From NCBI GenBank assembly GCA_038237225.1, contig JBBRYX010000003.1, positions 207,759-271,758 of the forward strand: DNA of 64,000 nt, in the 5' to 3' direction. The notes under the pieces are model-generated. The model worked only from the letters and a program-made list of their open reading frames with translations. It was not told where the DNA came from and ran no database searches. Source of the stretch: DASVUC01 sp038237225. GTDB taxonomy: Bacteria; Planctomycetota; Phycisphaerae; Tepidisphaerales; Tepidisphaeraceae. Numbering within the stretch: position 1 is the stretch's first letter; every line of letters begins with the position of its first letter. The position numbers were made by a program, and so were the translations under genes. Positions 35,785 to 44,738 of the stretch are shown here, in pieces.

Positions 35785-36486
35785 ATGAACGATCTGTCCC
35801 ACCGCCACCGCGAAGAAGAATGGATGGATCGCGACGACGTCGATCCCATCCTGCTCAACCGCAGCTTGAAGTTTATCCGGCGCGTGAATCGGCTCCTCGG
35901 CTACACCCGCGCCACCCTCTCCCACCTCAAGCGTTTCAGCCTCCGCTGGACTCCCGGCCAAACCATCTCCATCATCGACTTCGCCACCGGCTCCGCGGAT
36001 GTTCCAATCGCCATCCTGCGCTGGGCCGATCGACAGCGATTCAACATCCGCATCACCGGCGTCGATCTGCACGCCGCCACCGCGCACACGGCGCGACAGT
36101 CCAGCCGCGATCCCCGCCTCTCGATCGTCCGCGCCAATGTCCTCGATCTTCCCTTCGAACCCCGCTCCTTCGACTACGCCATCTGCGGCATGTTCCTCCA
36201 TCACCTCTCAGACGATCACGCAATCCAAGTGCTACAGGCCATGGATCGCGTTAGCCAGCGCGGAATCATCGCCGCCGATTTGCTTCGCGAGGCCCGAGCG
36301 GACCGTTGGATTAGCCTCTTCACACTCTTCTCAAATCCGATGGTCAAACACGACGCCCGCGTCAGCGTCCGCCAGGCGTTCAGCGCAACCGAAGCGATAA
36401 ACCTGCGCGATAAAGCCCGCCTCAGTTACCTGCACTACCATCGCCACTTCGCCCACCGCTTCATCCTCTCGGGCGAAAAGACCTAA
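35785..36486 (+). CDS. Class I SAM-dependent methyltransferase
   Basis: A 233-residue protein with GAGAAGG upstream of the ATG. The methyltransferase fold is clear: IIDFATGSADVPIAI (motif I, S-adenosylmethionine binding, with the usual D-x-G-x-G altered to D-x-A-T-G), GVDLHAATAHTA (post-I acidic loop), VLDLPFEPRSFDYAICGMFLHHLSD (motifs II-III). The C-terminal part, with many Arg and His, is likely the substrate side. It resembles small-molecule or lipid methyltransferases; the substrate is not predictable. It is probably in an operon with mutS because of the short gap. Confidence 0.8.
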   Translation: MNDLSHRHREEEWMDRDDVDPILLNRSLKFIRRVNRLLGYTRATLSHLKRFSLRWTPGQTISIIDFATGSADVPIAILRWADRQRFNIRITGVDLHAATAHTARQSSRDPRLSIVRANVLDLPFEPRSFDYAICGMFLHHLSDDHAIQVLQAMDRVSQRGIIAADLLREARADRWISLFTLFSNPMVKHDARVSVRQAFSATEAINLRDKARLSYLHYHRHFAHRFILSGEKT

Positions 36487-36514
36487 CAATTTGCCGAATT
36501 CCCCCTGACTCGGC

Positions 36515-36540
36515 CAAGCCCAGCGGCTTCAGCCCTGGGT
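36515..36540. repeat. Small GC hairpin (AAGCCCAG ... CTGGGT)
   Basis: CCAAGCCCAGCGGCTTCAGCCCTGGGT; same family as the hairpins at 396-415 and 47153-47172. It lies 30 bases after the methyltransferase stop, so it could terminate transcription, but no T-run follows. Confidence 0.5.
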
Positions 36541-36696
36541 GCCTTCTTTTGCGAATCTCTAAAATAGCAGCAGCGCCACCCCAGCCGCGCTCGCTCCAAA
36601 CCTTTCCCAAAAAACGCACGTAGAGCTACTACCGCACCCAGCCCTATGCTGGGATCGACACTGCGGCGCGCCTTACAATTACCCGCACAGGTAATC

Positions 36697-37155
36697 ATGA
36701 GCGGACTCAGTTCTTACGATGATTCCTCTTGGATCGGCCAACCGCAGCGCCCGCGCCGCCAGCCCCTCGTCCCCCTCATCATGGGCAGCCTGATTGCGGC
36801 AGTTCTCTTCGCCAAGAACACGCCCCTTGTCTCCTGGCTCCGCGGCTTCCTCAGCGAAATCCCAGACCCCGCAACCGACGGCGGCACTTCGCTCCTCGAC
36901 CGTGACCTGCCCCTCCCCCTCATCCGCGATTCCATCCTCGGCCGCGGGAAATCCGCCGTCGCCGCCCTCTACGGCACCCCGCGCACCGCCGCCGAAAAAT
37001 CCCAACAGACCAAACGCAATAATTTCTGGAACGCCAACACCTGGTACTACCCCATCGACACCCGCTCCCAAACCGCCATGGCCGTCCGATTCGAAAAAGG
37101 CCTCGCCCGCAAAGTAGATTTCTTCGAAGCCCCCCGCCTCACCGACGCGAGCTGA
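36697..37155 (+). CDS. Hypothetical membrane-anchored protein
   Basis: A 152-residue protein. I chose ATG 36697, preceded by CAGG; an upstream in-frame ATG (36646) has no better signal. One membrane segment is near residue 25-40 (LIMGSLIAAVLFAKNTPLV), with a proline-rich cytoplasmic N-terminus. The soluble part (RDSILGRGKSAVAALYGTP ... NFWNANTWYYPID) resembles the SmpA/OmlA-like 'GxxkxxvxxxlGxP' pattern weakly. I do not recognise a family with confidence. Confidence 0.55.
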   Translation: MSGLSSYDDSSWIGQPQRPRRQPLVPLIMGSLIAAVLFAKNTPLVSWLRGFLSEIPDPATDGGTSLLDRDLPLPLIRDSILGRGKSAVAALYGTPRTAAEKSQQTKRNNFWNANTWYYPIDTRSQTAMAVRFEKGLARKVDFFEAPRLTDAS

Positions 37156-37181
37156 ATGCTCAACCCGAGCGGTTCAAACCC

Positions 37182-37290
37182 AAGAGACCGCGGAGGCGCC
37201 ACGGCGCGAACGAGGACGCGAAGGAGTGAACATTAGAAATTATTCTTCGCGGCTTTTGTTCGCGCCTTCGCCGCTTCGCGGTCTCTTCTC
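37182..37290. repeat. Imperfect long inverted repeat (AAGAGACCGCG arms)
   Basis: The left arm AAGAGACCGCGGAGGCGCC...GGCGCGAACGAGGACGCGAAGG pairs with the right arm ...TTCTTCGCGGC...GTTCGCGCCTTCGCCGCTTCGCGGTCTCTT at roughly four in five positions. CGCGAA-type 7-8 bp units recur in both arms. It lies between the convergent hypothetical gene and HEAT-repeat gene. Confidence 0.7.
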
Positions 37291-37331
37291 CTCCACCGCC
37301 GTCCGATCAACCGTCGACCTGTCAGAAACCG

Positions 37332-39530
37332 CTAACGCGGATTCACCGCCGCCGCGCCAACCGCGTTCTCGCTCCGCGGCGCCAGGCTTTTCGCCTTCTC
37401 CGGATAAACCTTGCGAATCTCTTCTTCAAAACTCCCAATCGGACTCATAAACTGCTGAGCCAACTGCGGGTTCATCTTCTTAATCGCATCGATCAACGTC
37501 AGCGCTTCCTCAAACTTCCCCTTCTTTCGTAGCTCATCCACCTGGTTCCGAAGCTTCGGCCCCATCGTCATCTGGTTGCCCTGGTTCGGGGGGCGGATTC
37601 GCTCCGCCGCGAAATCGCACGCTTTCTGATACTGCCCGCTAGCGAGCACCGCATCCATGTAAAGGTTGCTCAGATCCGCCACCGCGGCCGGTGCATTGCG
37701 CGATTCATGAAACTGCAGCGCTTTCTCAAAGTACGTCGCCGCCTGCGCGGGATCGCCCATGGCCAGCAGCTCCACCCCGATGTTCTGCTGCACACCCGCC
37801 AGCTCGCTCACCGCATTCTGCTTCTGAAGCTGATCCGCCTCCTGCAGCAAAATCTGATACCGCCGAGCGTGGTCGTTCATGAACCGGTCCGCCCACCGAT
37901 CGAGCTGGTTCGTATCCGCCTTCGGGAACACCGTTGACAGCGCATCCCACGCTTTTTGTTTCACGATGGCCGGCTCACTGTCGCTCTTCAGTCGAAGGTA
38001 AATCGCCTCCGCATGTTCAAACGTCGCGCACTGCTTCAGCGCATCAAGCACCGCGATCCGAACCGATTGATCCGGATCGTCCAGCGAATTCACCAGCGTA
38101 TCCGCCGCCCACGATTGCTGAAGCTCACCGAGCGCCCGCGCCGCGGATCGCCGCACCCCCGCCGCCTCATTCGGCTGAAGCATCCGCGTAAACGTCAGCC
38201 GAAGATCCACGAACCTCAGCGGCGCCAGCGCATCAATCAGCGCCGATCGAAGCGCCGCTGTCCCCGGCTCCGCCGTGCGCTTTTGCAGCGTTTCCTGCAC
38301 CGCGTCCGCAATCTTCTTCGCAAGCTCAGGATTTTTAGTGCGAATCGCAGGACCCATTTTCGCCAGACCCTTCGCCGCCGCCTCCGCCACCGCGATCGAA
38401 GGATCATCCAAAATCTTGATCAGCTCCGGCACCACCTTCACGTCATCTGTCGCCGCCAGCGCCTCCACCAGGGTCGTCCGCACCTCCACATCAGGCTCGC
38501 GCCGCAACTGTTCCACCAGCGCATCCAATGCCGTCGGATCATTCAGCGCCCGCAGCGTCTGCGCGACTTGGATTCGAACGCGCGTCGAGCTATCGCCCAG
38601 CATCAGCCGCAATTGCGCCCGAACCGCCGGCACAGGCGCTCGGGTCTCCGAATACTCCGCGATCACAATCCGCACCCCCGCCACGCGCATCTCCGGCGCA
38701 TCCGATTTCAAATACCGCAGAAGCAAGGTCTCTTTCGATTTCTCCGGCACCGTCTGATATGCGGATGACAGCACCGACTGCATCTCCTCCACCAGCCGAT
38801 CATTCCGATGTTGCCAACGCACGAACCGCGCCGCCCGGTCCAGCAGCAGATCATTCTCGAACGCCGCATCCTCCTTTTGCGTGCTCGCACTCCACCACTG
38901 CTGCCACTTCACGGGATCGTGCCCGTTCCCGCGAATCCCCGTTATCTGCGCCAGCGCATCCCCCGCCGCCGCATGAATCTCAGTATTCTCGGCATCGCTT
39001 ACCAGCAGATCCATCAGCGCCTGCGCCGCCTGTTTATCAGAATAACTTCCCACCGCCGCAATCGCCGCCAACCGGCTCGAATCCCGCTGCTGATGATTCG
39101 GATCCCGCGCCAAGTCGATCATCCGCGTCCGAACATCCGCCGTCCGCGCGCTCGCCAGCGCCTGGATCGCCGCCTCATTCGTGGGCGGCTCGCTTGCCGC
39201 CAGCGCAAACAATTCATTGACAAACTGTGGATCCGCGCTCAGATCCGTCGCCAGCGCTCGCGCCACCGCCAACTGCCCGGGCCGGCTTCCCAGATTTACC
39301 AGCGCATCATGAAGCGCCTGCCTTCCCTCCACACTCCGATCCGCCACCAGCCGCCGCGCCGCTTCGTTGCGCTCCGCCTGCGTCGCGTTCGCAGCCTTCA
39401 GCGCCGCCGCCTGATCCACCACCGTCACCAGCGGCCGCGTTGCAGGATCTTGGGCAAGCAGAACCGTCGACGGCATGGACCCCGTCCATGCCGCCGCCAG
39501 AGCTACCGCTATCCACATCCTTGTTTGCAC
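37332..39530 (-). CDS. Exported HEAT-repeat protein
   Basis: A 732-residue protein. GTG 39530 has AGAGGA upstream. A signal peptide is present (MWIAVALAAAWTGSMPSTVLLAQ). Most of the chain (about 30-560) is tandem HEAT repeats, with helices such as DALVEQLRREPDVEVRTTLVEALAA and VPELIKILDDPSIAVAEAAAKGLAKMG. The C-terminal roughly 170 residues contain TPR-like helices (NIGVELLAMGDPAQAATYFEKAL). HEAT arrays are protein-binding superhelices; planctomycetes have many exported examples of unknown role. No enzyme domain is seen. Confidence 0.78.
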   Translation of the reverse strand: MQTRMWIAVALAAAWTGSMPSTVLLAQDPATRPLVTVVDQAAALKAANATQAERNEAARRLVADRSVEGRQALHDALVNLGSRPGQLAVARALATDLSADPQFVNELFALAASEPPTNEAAIQALASARTADVRTRMIDLARDPNHQQRDSSRLAAIAAVGSYSDKQAAQALMDLLVSDAENTEIHAAAGDALAQITGIRGNGHDPVKWQQWWSASTQKEDAAFENDLLLDRAARFVRWQHRNDRLVEEMQSVLSSAYQTVPEKSKETLLLRYLKSDAPEMRVAGVRIVIAEYSETRAPVPAVRAQLRLMLGDSSTRVRIQVAQTLRALNDPTALDALVEQLRREPDVEVRTTLVEALAATDDVKVVPELIKILDDPSIAVAEAAAKGLAKMGPAIRTKNPELAKKIADAVQETLQKRTAEPGTAALRSALIDALAPLRFVDLRLTFTRMLQPNEAAGVRRSAARALGELQQSWAADTLVNSLDDPDQSVRIAVLDALKQCATFEHAEAIYLRLKSDSEPAIVKQKAWDALSTVFPKADTNQLDRWADRFMNDHARRYQILLQEADQLQKQNAVSELAGVQQNIGVELLAMGDPAQAATYFEKALQFHESRNAPAAVADLSNLYMDAVLASGQYQKACDFAAERIRPPNQGNQMTMGPKLRNQVDELRKKGKFEEALTLIDAIKKMNPQLAQQFMSPIGSFEEEIRKVYPEKAKSLAPRSENAVGAAAVNPR

Positions 39531-39624
39531 CGGTCCTCTTGGTTACGTCGTCAGAAATGCATCCAGAGCGCCTGCCAAACCGTCCCCCATTTCTCTCCGC
39601 CTGCCACCGAGCCGCATCCTCACG

Positions 39625-39645
39625 CGAAAAATACCGTATTTTTCG
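39625..39645. promoter_or_regulatory. Perfect AT-rich dyad in a divergent intergenic region, candidate operator
   Basis: CGAAAAATAC, C, GTATTTTTCG: a perfect 10 bp inverted repeat with a single central base, between divergently transcribed genes (HEAT gene start 39530, TPR gene start 39837). Its AT content stands out from the GC-rich surroundings and it is not followed by a gene end. It fits a regulator-binding site; the regulator is unknown. Confidence 0.5.
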
Positions 39646-39836
39646 TCGCCCGCAAAGCGTTGCATTTGCTTTCCAGCCACCAATTTTGTCCTCGGCGATT
39701 CGGTGCTTGCGATTTCCATCCGCAGATGAGTAAATTACCCCCCGCAGCTTAGGAACCCGCCAACCCAAACCGGCGTGGCTCGCTTCAGCGGCCATGTCTT
39801 CGAGTTTCTCCCTGCTGCACGAGCATCACGAGCGTC

Positions 39837-41174
39837 ATGAGCGATTGGAACGAGGCCGAGCGCAGAGTCGAACGGGCACAGGAGCTGTTCGAGCAACACA
39901 AGTGGCCGGAGGCCCTTGAGGAGCTTCGCGCCGCCATTTCCATCAATCCCTATAACTCCGGCTGGTTCTTCAATCTGGGTCTCACTCTCGACGAGATGAA
40001 CCGGACCGATGAGGCCATCGACGCCTACGAGCAGGCCCTCGCCATCGATCCCAACGATCTCCAGGCCATGAACCACCTCGGCGTCGACCTCCACCGCGCC
40101 GGCCGCCTCCATGAAGCCCTCCGCACCTTCGAAAAGATCGAAAACTGCGATCCCACCTTCGAAGCCTCCTACTGCAACCGAATCATCACCTTCACCGAGC
40201 TGGGCGACCACGAAAAAGCCGAAGAAATGTTCTATCTCGCCCGCCTCTACAAAGAACACTGCCCCCACTGCTACTACAACATTGCCTGCTCCCTCGCCGC
40301 CCGAGGCGAATACGACAAAGCCATCTACTGCTGGCGAAAAACCCTCGATCTCGAAGAGCAACACCCCGGCGTCCATGTCCGCATCGCCGAAGCCCTCTGG
40401 GCCAAAAACGAGCTTGAGCAGGCCCGCCGCCATTATCTCGCCGCCCTGCGCGAAGATCCCGGCTCCACCTCCACCTTATTGGACCTCGCCGAATTGCTCA
40501 TCGAAATGGGCCGCCTCGACGATGCCGGCGAAAAAATCCGCCGCTCCATCGAGATGGCCCCCGATGAACCCGCCGCCCACTACGCCCACGGCCGCTGGCT
40601 CGCCCGCCAGGGTCAATACGATTCAGCAAGCGGCGCCTTCCACAAATCCCTCCGCCTCGACCCCACCTTCCCAGGCGCTCACCTCCACCTCGCCCGCCTC
40701 CATGAGCGCCGCCACGAACCCATGGAAGTCCGCCGCCAACTTCGCAGCGAGCTTCTCCTCAAACCCGAGGATCCCCGAATCCTCTTGGATCTCGGCAACC
40801 TCCTCATGGACGTCGGCGAACCCCGCCTCGCCGTCGCCACGCTCAAGCGCCTCGTCCAGCTCGAGCCCCGAAACATCAGCGCGTTGATCAATCTCGCCGT
40901 CGCCCAGTTCAAGCGCCGCCGCTATCAGGAAGGCATCACCGCCTGCAAGCAAGCCCTCGCCCGCGACCCCGACAACACCCTCGCGATGTACAACCTCGCC
41001 CTCGCCTTCGAACACACCCGCGAATACGACGAAGCCAACCGCTGGATCCGCAAAGGCCTCCGCCGAACCCCCCGCGACCCCGGCTTCCAACGCTTAGAGT
41101 TTCGCGTGAGAGTCCTCAAACTCCGCACCGCCGTCGTCTGCACCCTCAAAAAGGCCCTCTTCCGCCAGGTATGA
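39837..41174 (+). CDS. Cytoplasmic tetratricopeptide-repeat protein
   Basis: A 445-residue protein made almost entirely of TPR units (about eleven), such as WPEALEELRAAISINPYNSGWFFNLG and TDEAIDAYEQALAIDPNDLQAMNHLG. A Cys/His-rich insertion (YKEHCPHCYYNIACSLAA) interrupts the pattern near residue 140-155. No signal peptide or membrane segment is seen. TPR stacks bind partner proteins; the partner is unknown. The next gene overlaps its stop by four bases (ATGA), so the two are translationally coupled. Confidence 0.8.
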   Translation: MSDWNEAERRVERAQELFEQHKWPEALEELRAAISINPYNSGWFFNLGLTLDEMNRTDEAIDAYEQALAIDPNDLQAMNHLGVDLHRAGRLHEALRTFEKIENCDPTFEASYCNRIITFTELGDHEKAEEMFYLARLYKEHCPHCYYNIACSLAARGEYDKAIYCWRKTLDLEEQHPGVHVRIAEALWAKNELEQARRHYLAALREDPGSTSTLLDLAELLIEMGRLDDAGEKIRRSIEMAPDEPAAHYAHGRWLARQGQYDSASGAFHKSLRLDPTFPGAHLHLARLHERRHEPMEVRRQLRSELLLKPEDPRILLDLGNLLMDVGEPRLAVATLKRLVQLEPRNISALINLAVAQFKRRRYQEGITACKQALARDPDNTLAMYNLALAFEHTREYDEANRWIRKGLRRTPRDPGFQRLEFRVRVLKLRTAVVCTLKKALFRQV

Positions 41175-41632
41175 CTCTTTCCATGAAAGACGCCGACCTG
41201 CTCCACCTCTTCGAATCCCAATCGCTACCCTTTCAAGACTGGACCCACCGCGCCCACGTTAAAGTCGCCTACCTCTATCTCAAGCAGCACCCTTTCAATT
41301 CCGCCCTCGATAAAATGCGCACCGGCGTCAAAGCCTTCAACGCCGCCCACAACGTCCCCGACAGCCCCACCAGCGGCTACCACGAAACCACCACTCACGC
41401 CTTCCTCCACCTCATCGCCGCCACGATCGCCGTCTACGAACCCATATTCCCCACGCCTGACGCCGACACATTCTGCGAAACCCATCCTCAACTCATGACC
41501 CGCCACATTCTGCGCCTGTTTTATTCCCCACAGCATCGCATGCATCCCCGCGCGAAATCCCAGTTCATCGAACCAGACCTCGCCCCGCTGCCCAATTGCC
41601 CAAGCGATCCGCCGATTGAAGTGACTGATTGA
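41171..41632 (+). CDS. Uncharacterised protein, coupled to the TPR gene
   Basis: A 153-residue protein starting at the ATGA overlap with the TPR gene (a second in-frame ATG is at 41183). Conserved-looking features are FQDWTHRAHVKVAYLYLKQHPF, SGYHETTTHAFLHLI and HILRLFYSPQHRMHPRAK, rich in His and aromatic residues, suggesting a helical, possibly metal-binding protein. I recall similar short hypothetical proteins in diverse bacteria but cannot name a characterised family. The coupling suggests joint function with the TPR partner. Confidence 0.65.
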   Translation: MTLSMKDADLLHLFESQSLPFQDWTHRAHVKVAYLYLKQHPFNSALDKMRTGVKAFNAAHNVPDSPTSGYHETTTHAFLHLIAATIAVYEPIFPTPDADTFCETHPQLMTRHILRLFYSPQHRMHPRAKSQFIEPDLAPLPNCPSDPPIEVTD

Positions 41633-41653
41633 TCCCCACCGACTCAGAAGCGC

Positions 41654-41839
41654 CTAATCGCGCCGATTCGAAAACCAAAACCGCCGGCTCCGCACCCGCA
41701 CCGGCACAGGCTTCCCGTCCCCCTTGAACTTCCGCAGGGCATACCCCGCCGCCAGAAGCAACGCGATGTACGGCGCGAAGAACACAAAGCCGTGTACCCC
41801 GACGATGTACACCAGAGGTAGGAAACGCAACGCCTTCAT
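41654..41839 (-). CDS. Small hypothetical membrane protein
   Basis: A 61-residue frame with two hydrophobic stretches (LPLVYIVGVHGFVFFAPYIALLLAAGYAL) and a basic tail (RKFKGDGKPVPVRVRSRR). The composition fits a small inner-membrane protein with its C-terminus inside. There is no good ribosome-binding site, and no family is recognised. Confidence 0.4.
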   Translation of the reverse strand: MKALRFLPLVYIVGVHGFVFFAPYIALLLAAGYALRKFKGDGKPVPVRVRSRRFWFSNRRD

Positions 41840-41969
41840 TCGCAGCCAAACATATCACCGGTTCCGATAAGCGGCCGAACTTTAGGTCGCTCACGACAGT
41901 GATTCTTACCCTCGTCCGATAAACCGGGTAAGCCGTGACGGTCGCCGCACGCACCCTCACGAGCGATTG

Positions 41970-43505
41970 CTACTTAAACCCCGGCAAATACGCCGTTTCC
42001 GCCTCGAACATCTCCCCCGTCATCTGCCGAATCTCCCCCGGCGTCAGCACCGCCGCCGTCAGCGGATCCAGCAAAAGCGCATGCGCCGCCGCCTCTTTCG
42101 ACTTCTCAATGCAAGCCTTCGCCGCCAAATCAAAATACGCCATCTGACTCTCGCAAACGTGCGCCATCTGCGCCGGCAGCGCCCCATACCGCGTCGGGTT
42201 CACCCCATTTCGATCGATCATGCACGCCACTTCCACCGCTCCATCCCCCGGCAAGTTCGTAATCAGCTTCCCACCCTCACCCGAACCCCGCACCCCCGCG
42301 CGCTCCGCATTGTTCATCACGTTCCCATGAATCCGAAACGCCGAATCCTTCTCCCGCGCCTCGATGATCCAGGATGCATACTCCCAGCTCCGCTCCATCT
42401 TGATCGTCTCTTCCCCCCGCACCAGCTTCGCCCGATGCTCATCCGCGTTCTTTCGCCACGTCGGCCAATTCGTTGCATAAAACCGCGAGCCTCCGTTGTA
42501 TCCCAGCCGCAGCAATTTCCGTCCCGCTTCGCTCTTGCGATAGTACGGGAGGTACTCCGACAAATGTCCTGAGCTTTCCGTAATGAACGCCCCGAAGTTC
42601 ACGCACATGTCCTTGCGAATCAAATCCGAATGCTTGTACTTCTTCTCCACGTTCCCATCCGCCCATTGCGCATCGTTCTCGCTGTCGTACCGCGCCAGCC
42701 CCGCCTCCGCCTCCGCAAGCCCCTCTTCAATGTCCCGCCGAAATTTTTCAAACAGAACGGTCGAATAAAGATCTCGCCCCCCTTGCCGAAGCTTCGTGAA
42801 CCACGCCAAATGATTTACCCCCGCGCACTCCCATTCCATCTCCTCATATTCCACCCCCGCATAATCCGCCAGCAGATGGCTCGTCCCCTGCACCGAATGA
42901 CACAACCCCACCACCGAAATCTCCGGCACCGCGCGCCCCGCCGCCAGCACCAGCATGCTCATCGGATTCGTGTAATTCAGCATGATCGCCCCGGGACAAA
43001 TCTCCCGCATGTCCCGCAGAATCTCAAGAAACACCGGCACCGTCCGCAATCCCTTGAACAATCCCCCCGGCCCCATCGTGTCCCCAATGCACTGGTCCAC
43101 CCCGTACTTCTGCGGAATATCATGATCAAATGCCACGCACGCCGTCCCCGAAACTTCAACACAGCAAACCGCATAATCCGTCCCCGGCAACATCGCCTTC
43201 CGATCGCTCCCCCCGCGCACGCTCCAGCCGGCCTCGCGCCCGCAATCCTCAATCAACTTCCCGATCACCTGCACCATCATCGCCAGCCGGCTTGGATCCA
43301 CGTCCACCAGCCGAAACTCCCCGCGCTCCGCCCCCGGAATCATCAGCACATCCCGGCAAAGGTTTGGACAAAACCCCGATCCCGCCCCCAAAAACGTAAC
43401 ATGAATCGCCCGTGTCACCTTCCCCCGCAACCCCGCCTGAGAATCCGCCGCCTTCGTATGAGCCCCATGCCCCTGCGTGCTCTCCTCAACACTCGCAACC
43501 GCCAT
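41970..43505 (-). CDS. Family 4 glycoside hydrolase (alpha-galactosidase/alpha-glucosidase type)
   Basis: A 511-residue NAD-dependent glycosidase. AAGGAG precedes the ATG. The N-terminal Rossmann motif is HVTFLGAGSGFCPNL, and the NAD adenosine loop is RLVDVD. GH4 metal and substrate motifs follow: MLNYTNPMSM, VGLCHSVQGT (Cys and His for Mn2+ binding) and CAGVNHLAWF (second His). GH4 enzymes work by transient oxidation at C3 and need Mn2+, NAD+ and a reductant. The GLCHSVQ form is the alpha-galactosidase (MelA/LplD-like) branch. It is cytoplasmic, so its substrate must be imported; no transporter is adjacent. Confidence 0.9.
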   Translation of the reverse strand: MAVASVEESTQGHGAHTKAADSQAGLRGKVTRAIHVTFLGAGSGFCPNLCRDVLMIPGAERGEFRLVDVDPSRLAMMVQVIGKLIEDCGREAGWSVRGGSDRKAMLPGTDYAVCCVEVSGTACVAFDHDIPQKYGVDQCIGDTMGPGGLFKGLRTVPVFLEILRDMREICPGAIMLNYTNPMSMLVLAAGRAVPEISVVGLCHSVQGTSHLLADYAGVEYEEMEWECAGVNHLAWFTKLRQGGRDLYSTVLFEKFRRDIEEGLAEAEAGLARYDSENDAQWADGNVEKKYKHSDLIRKDMCVNFGAFITESSGHLSEYLPYYRKSEAGRKLLRLGYNGGSRFYATNWPTWRKNADEHRAKLVRGEETIKMERSWEYASWIIEAREKDSAFRIHGNVMNNAERAGVRGSGEGGKLITNLPGDGAVEVACMIDRNGVNPTRYGALPAQMAHVCESQMAYFDLAAKACIEKSKEAAAHALLLDPLTAAVLTPGEIRQMTGEMFEAETAYLPGFK

Positions 43506-43595
43506 CGCAAAACTCCTTGATCCGTGTAATCCTCAAACGTTAGCACTTCCCCCAGCGCGCGTAAACGCATGCTCGTCCGAGACACCCTGCAACCC

Positions 43596-43630
43596 CTTCG
43601 CGTCTCCTTCGCGACTTCGCGACTTCGCGC
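43596..43630. repeat. Octamer array CTTCGCGA
   Basis: CTTCGCGTCTC, CTTCGCGA, CTTCGCGA, CTTCGCGC in tandem. It is similar in base content to the arms at 37182-37290. It lies between the GH4 start and the FolD-like stop. Confidence 0.75.
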
Positions 43631-43686
43631 TCTCTCCCTCCTCCTCCCCCCACTGCGCGTCGCGGTCGGGCCAAAGGCCCACCAGA

Positions 43687-44559
43687 TCAATAAAGCGGCT
43701 TCGGCTGATTCGCCAACAGCTCCGCCGACCGCAACGTATTCCTCATCAACATCGCCACCGTCATCGGACCAACCCCCCCAGGCACCGGCGTAATGTGCGA
43801 AGCCTTCCGCGAAACCTCCTCAAACGCAACATCCCCCACCGTCTTCTTCGTCCCATCCTCAAGGGTGATCCGATTGATCCCCACATCAATCACAATCGCC
43901 CCCTCGCGCACATGCTCCGCCGTAATCAGATTCGCCTTCCCCGCCGCCACAACCAGAATCTCCGCCCGCCGAGTGTGCAGCGCCAGATCCCGCGTCGCAA
44001 TATGGCACACCGTCACCGTCGCCATCTGCTCCGCCAGCAACAGCGCCACCGGCTTCCCCACAATCTGCGATGCCCCCACAACCACCGCCTCCGCCCCCCG
44101 AATCTCCGTTCCCGTCGACTGGATTAACTCCACAACCGCCAGCGCCGTGCATGGCGCAATCAGCGTCTGCCCATAAACCACATATCCGATGTTCGCCGGA
44201 TTCACCCCCTCAACATCCTTGATCACGTCAATCTCATATTGCAGCCGCGGCGCTTCCATCTGCGGCGGCAGCGGCAAATGCATCATGATCCCGCTCACTG
44301 CCGGGTCCTGATTCAACCGGCGAATCTCATTCTTCACATCCCGCTGCGTCGCCTCCGCCGGAATCTTCAGAAGCTCATAATCGATCCCCACCGCCCCGCA
44401 CGCCTGCGCCTGCCGATTCGCATAAATCTCCCCCGTGGCCGCAGCGCCAACCAAAATCGCCGTCAGATGCACCGGCCTAGTCAGCGCCGCCGTCCGCGAC
44501 CGAACCTCCTGCTTGATCTCCTCCGCCAGCGCAGCCCCATCAATAATCCGTGCGGCCAT
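43687..44559 (-). CDS. folD: FolD-like methylenetetrahydrofolate dehydrogenase with altered cyclohydrolase residues
   Basis: A 290-residue protein. ATG 44559 gives the normal FolD start (AARIIDGAALAEEI). The fold is clear: AILVGAAATGEIY, HLPLPPQMEAPRLQ, the NADP-binding VVGASQIVGKPVALLL, and PGGVGPMTVAMLMRNT. However, the cyclohydrolase residues of E. coli FolD (Lys54, Gln98, Asp121, spacing 44 and 23) are Gln50, His94 and Glu117 here, with identical spacing. The usual YxxxK is YANRQ and QLPLP is HLPLP. It may therefore be a dehydrogenase only. FolD normally interconverts 5,10-methylene- and 10-formyl-tetrahydrofolate. Its 5' end lies next to a GGCGACGC repeat, 179 bases from the divergent adenosyltransferase gene. 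Confidence 0.85.
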   Translation of the reverse strand: MAARIIDGAALAEEIKQEVRSRTAALTRPVHLTAILVGAAATGEIYANRQAQACGAVGIDYELLKIPAEATQRDVKNEIRRLNQDPAVSGIMMHLPLPPQMEAPRLQYEIDVIKDVEGVNPANIGYVVYGQTLIAPCTALAVVELIQSTGTEIRGAEAVVVGASQIVGKPVALLLAEQMATVTVCHIATRDLALHTRRAEILVVAAGKANLITAEHVREGAIVIDVGINRITLEDGTKKTVGDVAFEEVSRKASHITPVPGGVGPMTVAMLMRNTLRSAELLANQPKPLY

Positions 44560-44621
44560 CCCCGGATTATAGAGAACCCGCCCCCCACAGCGAGCGCTCA
44601 CGACAAACCCAATCGACCCTT

Positions 44622-44661
44622 GTAGCGGCGACGCCTGCATCGCGGTCGACGCGCAGCGTGG
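44622..44661. repeat. GTAGCGGCGACGCC palindromic repeat
   Basis: GTAGCGGCGACGCCTGCATC and then GCGGTCGACGCGCAGCGT; closely matches 45336-45380. The two copies bracket the adenosyltransferase gene. Confidence 0.75.
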
Positions 44662-44738
44662 AAGCCTGCTCCAAATGCGGGACCCCCGCGACCGCCCATC
44701 AAGTTGCACCCAACGCTCCCCCAGACAATCATGCCCTC

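Noticed and set aside
37956..39752. Long plus-strand frames opposite the HEAT-repeat gene
   Set aside because: Arg/Pro-rich shadows; the minus strand shows regular HEAT repeats and a signal peptide.
44622..44738. Cobalamin riboswitch upstream of the adenosyltransferase
   Set aside because: The leader is short (under 180 bases) and mostly a palindromic repeat; I could not find the B12-box or conserved core.
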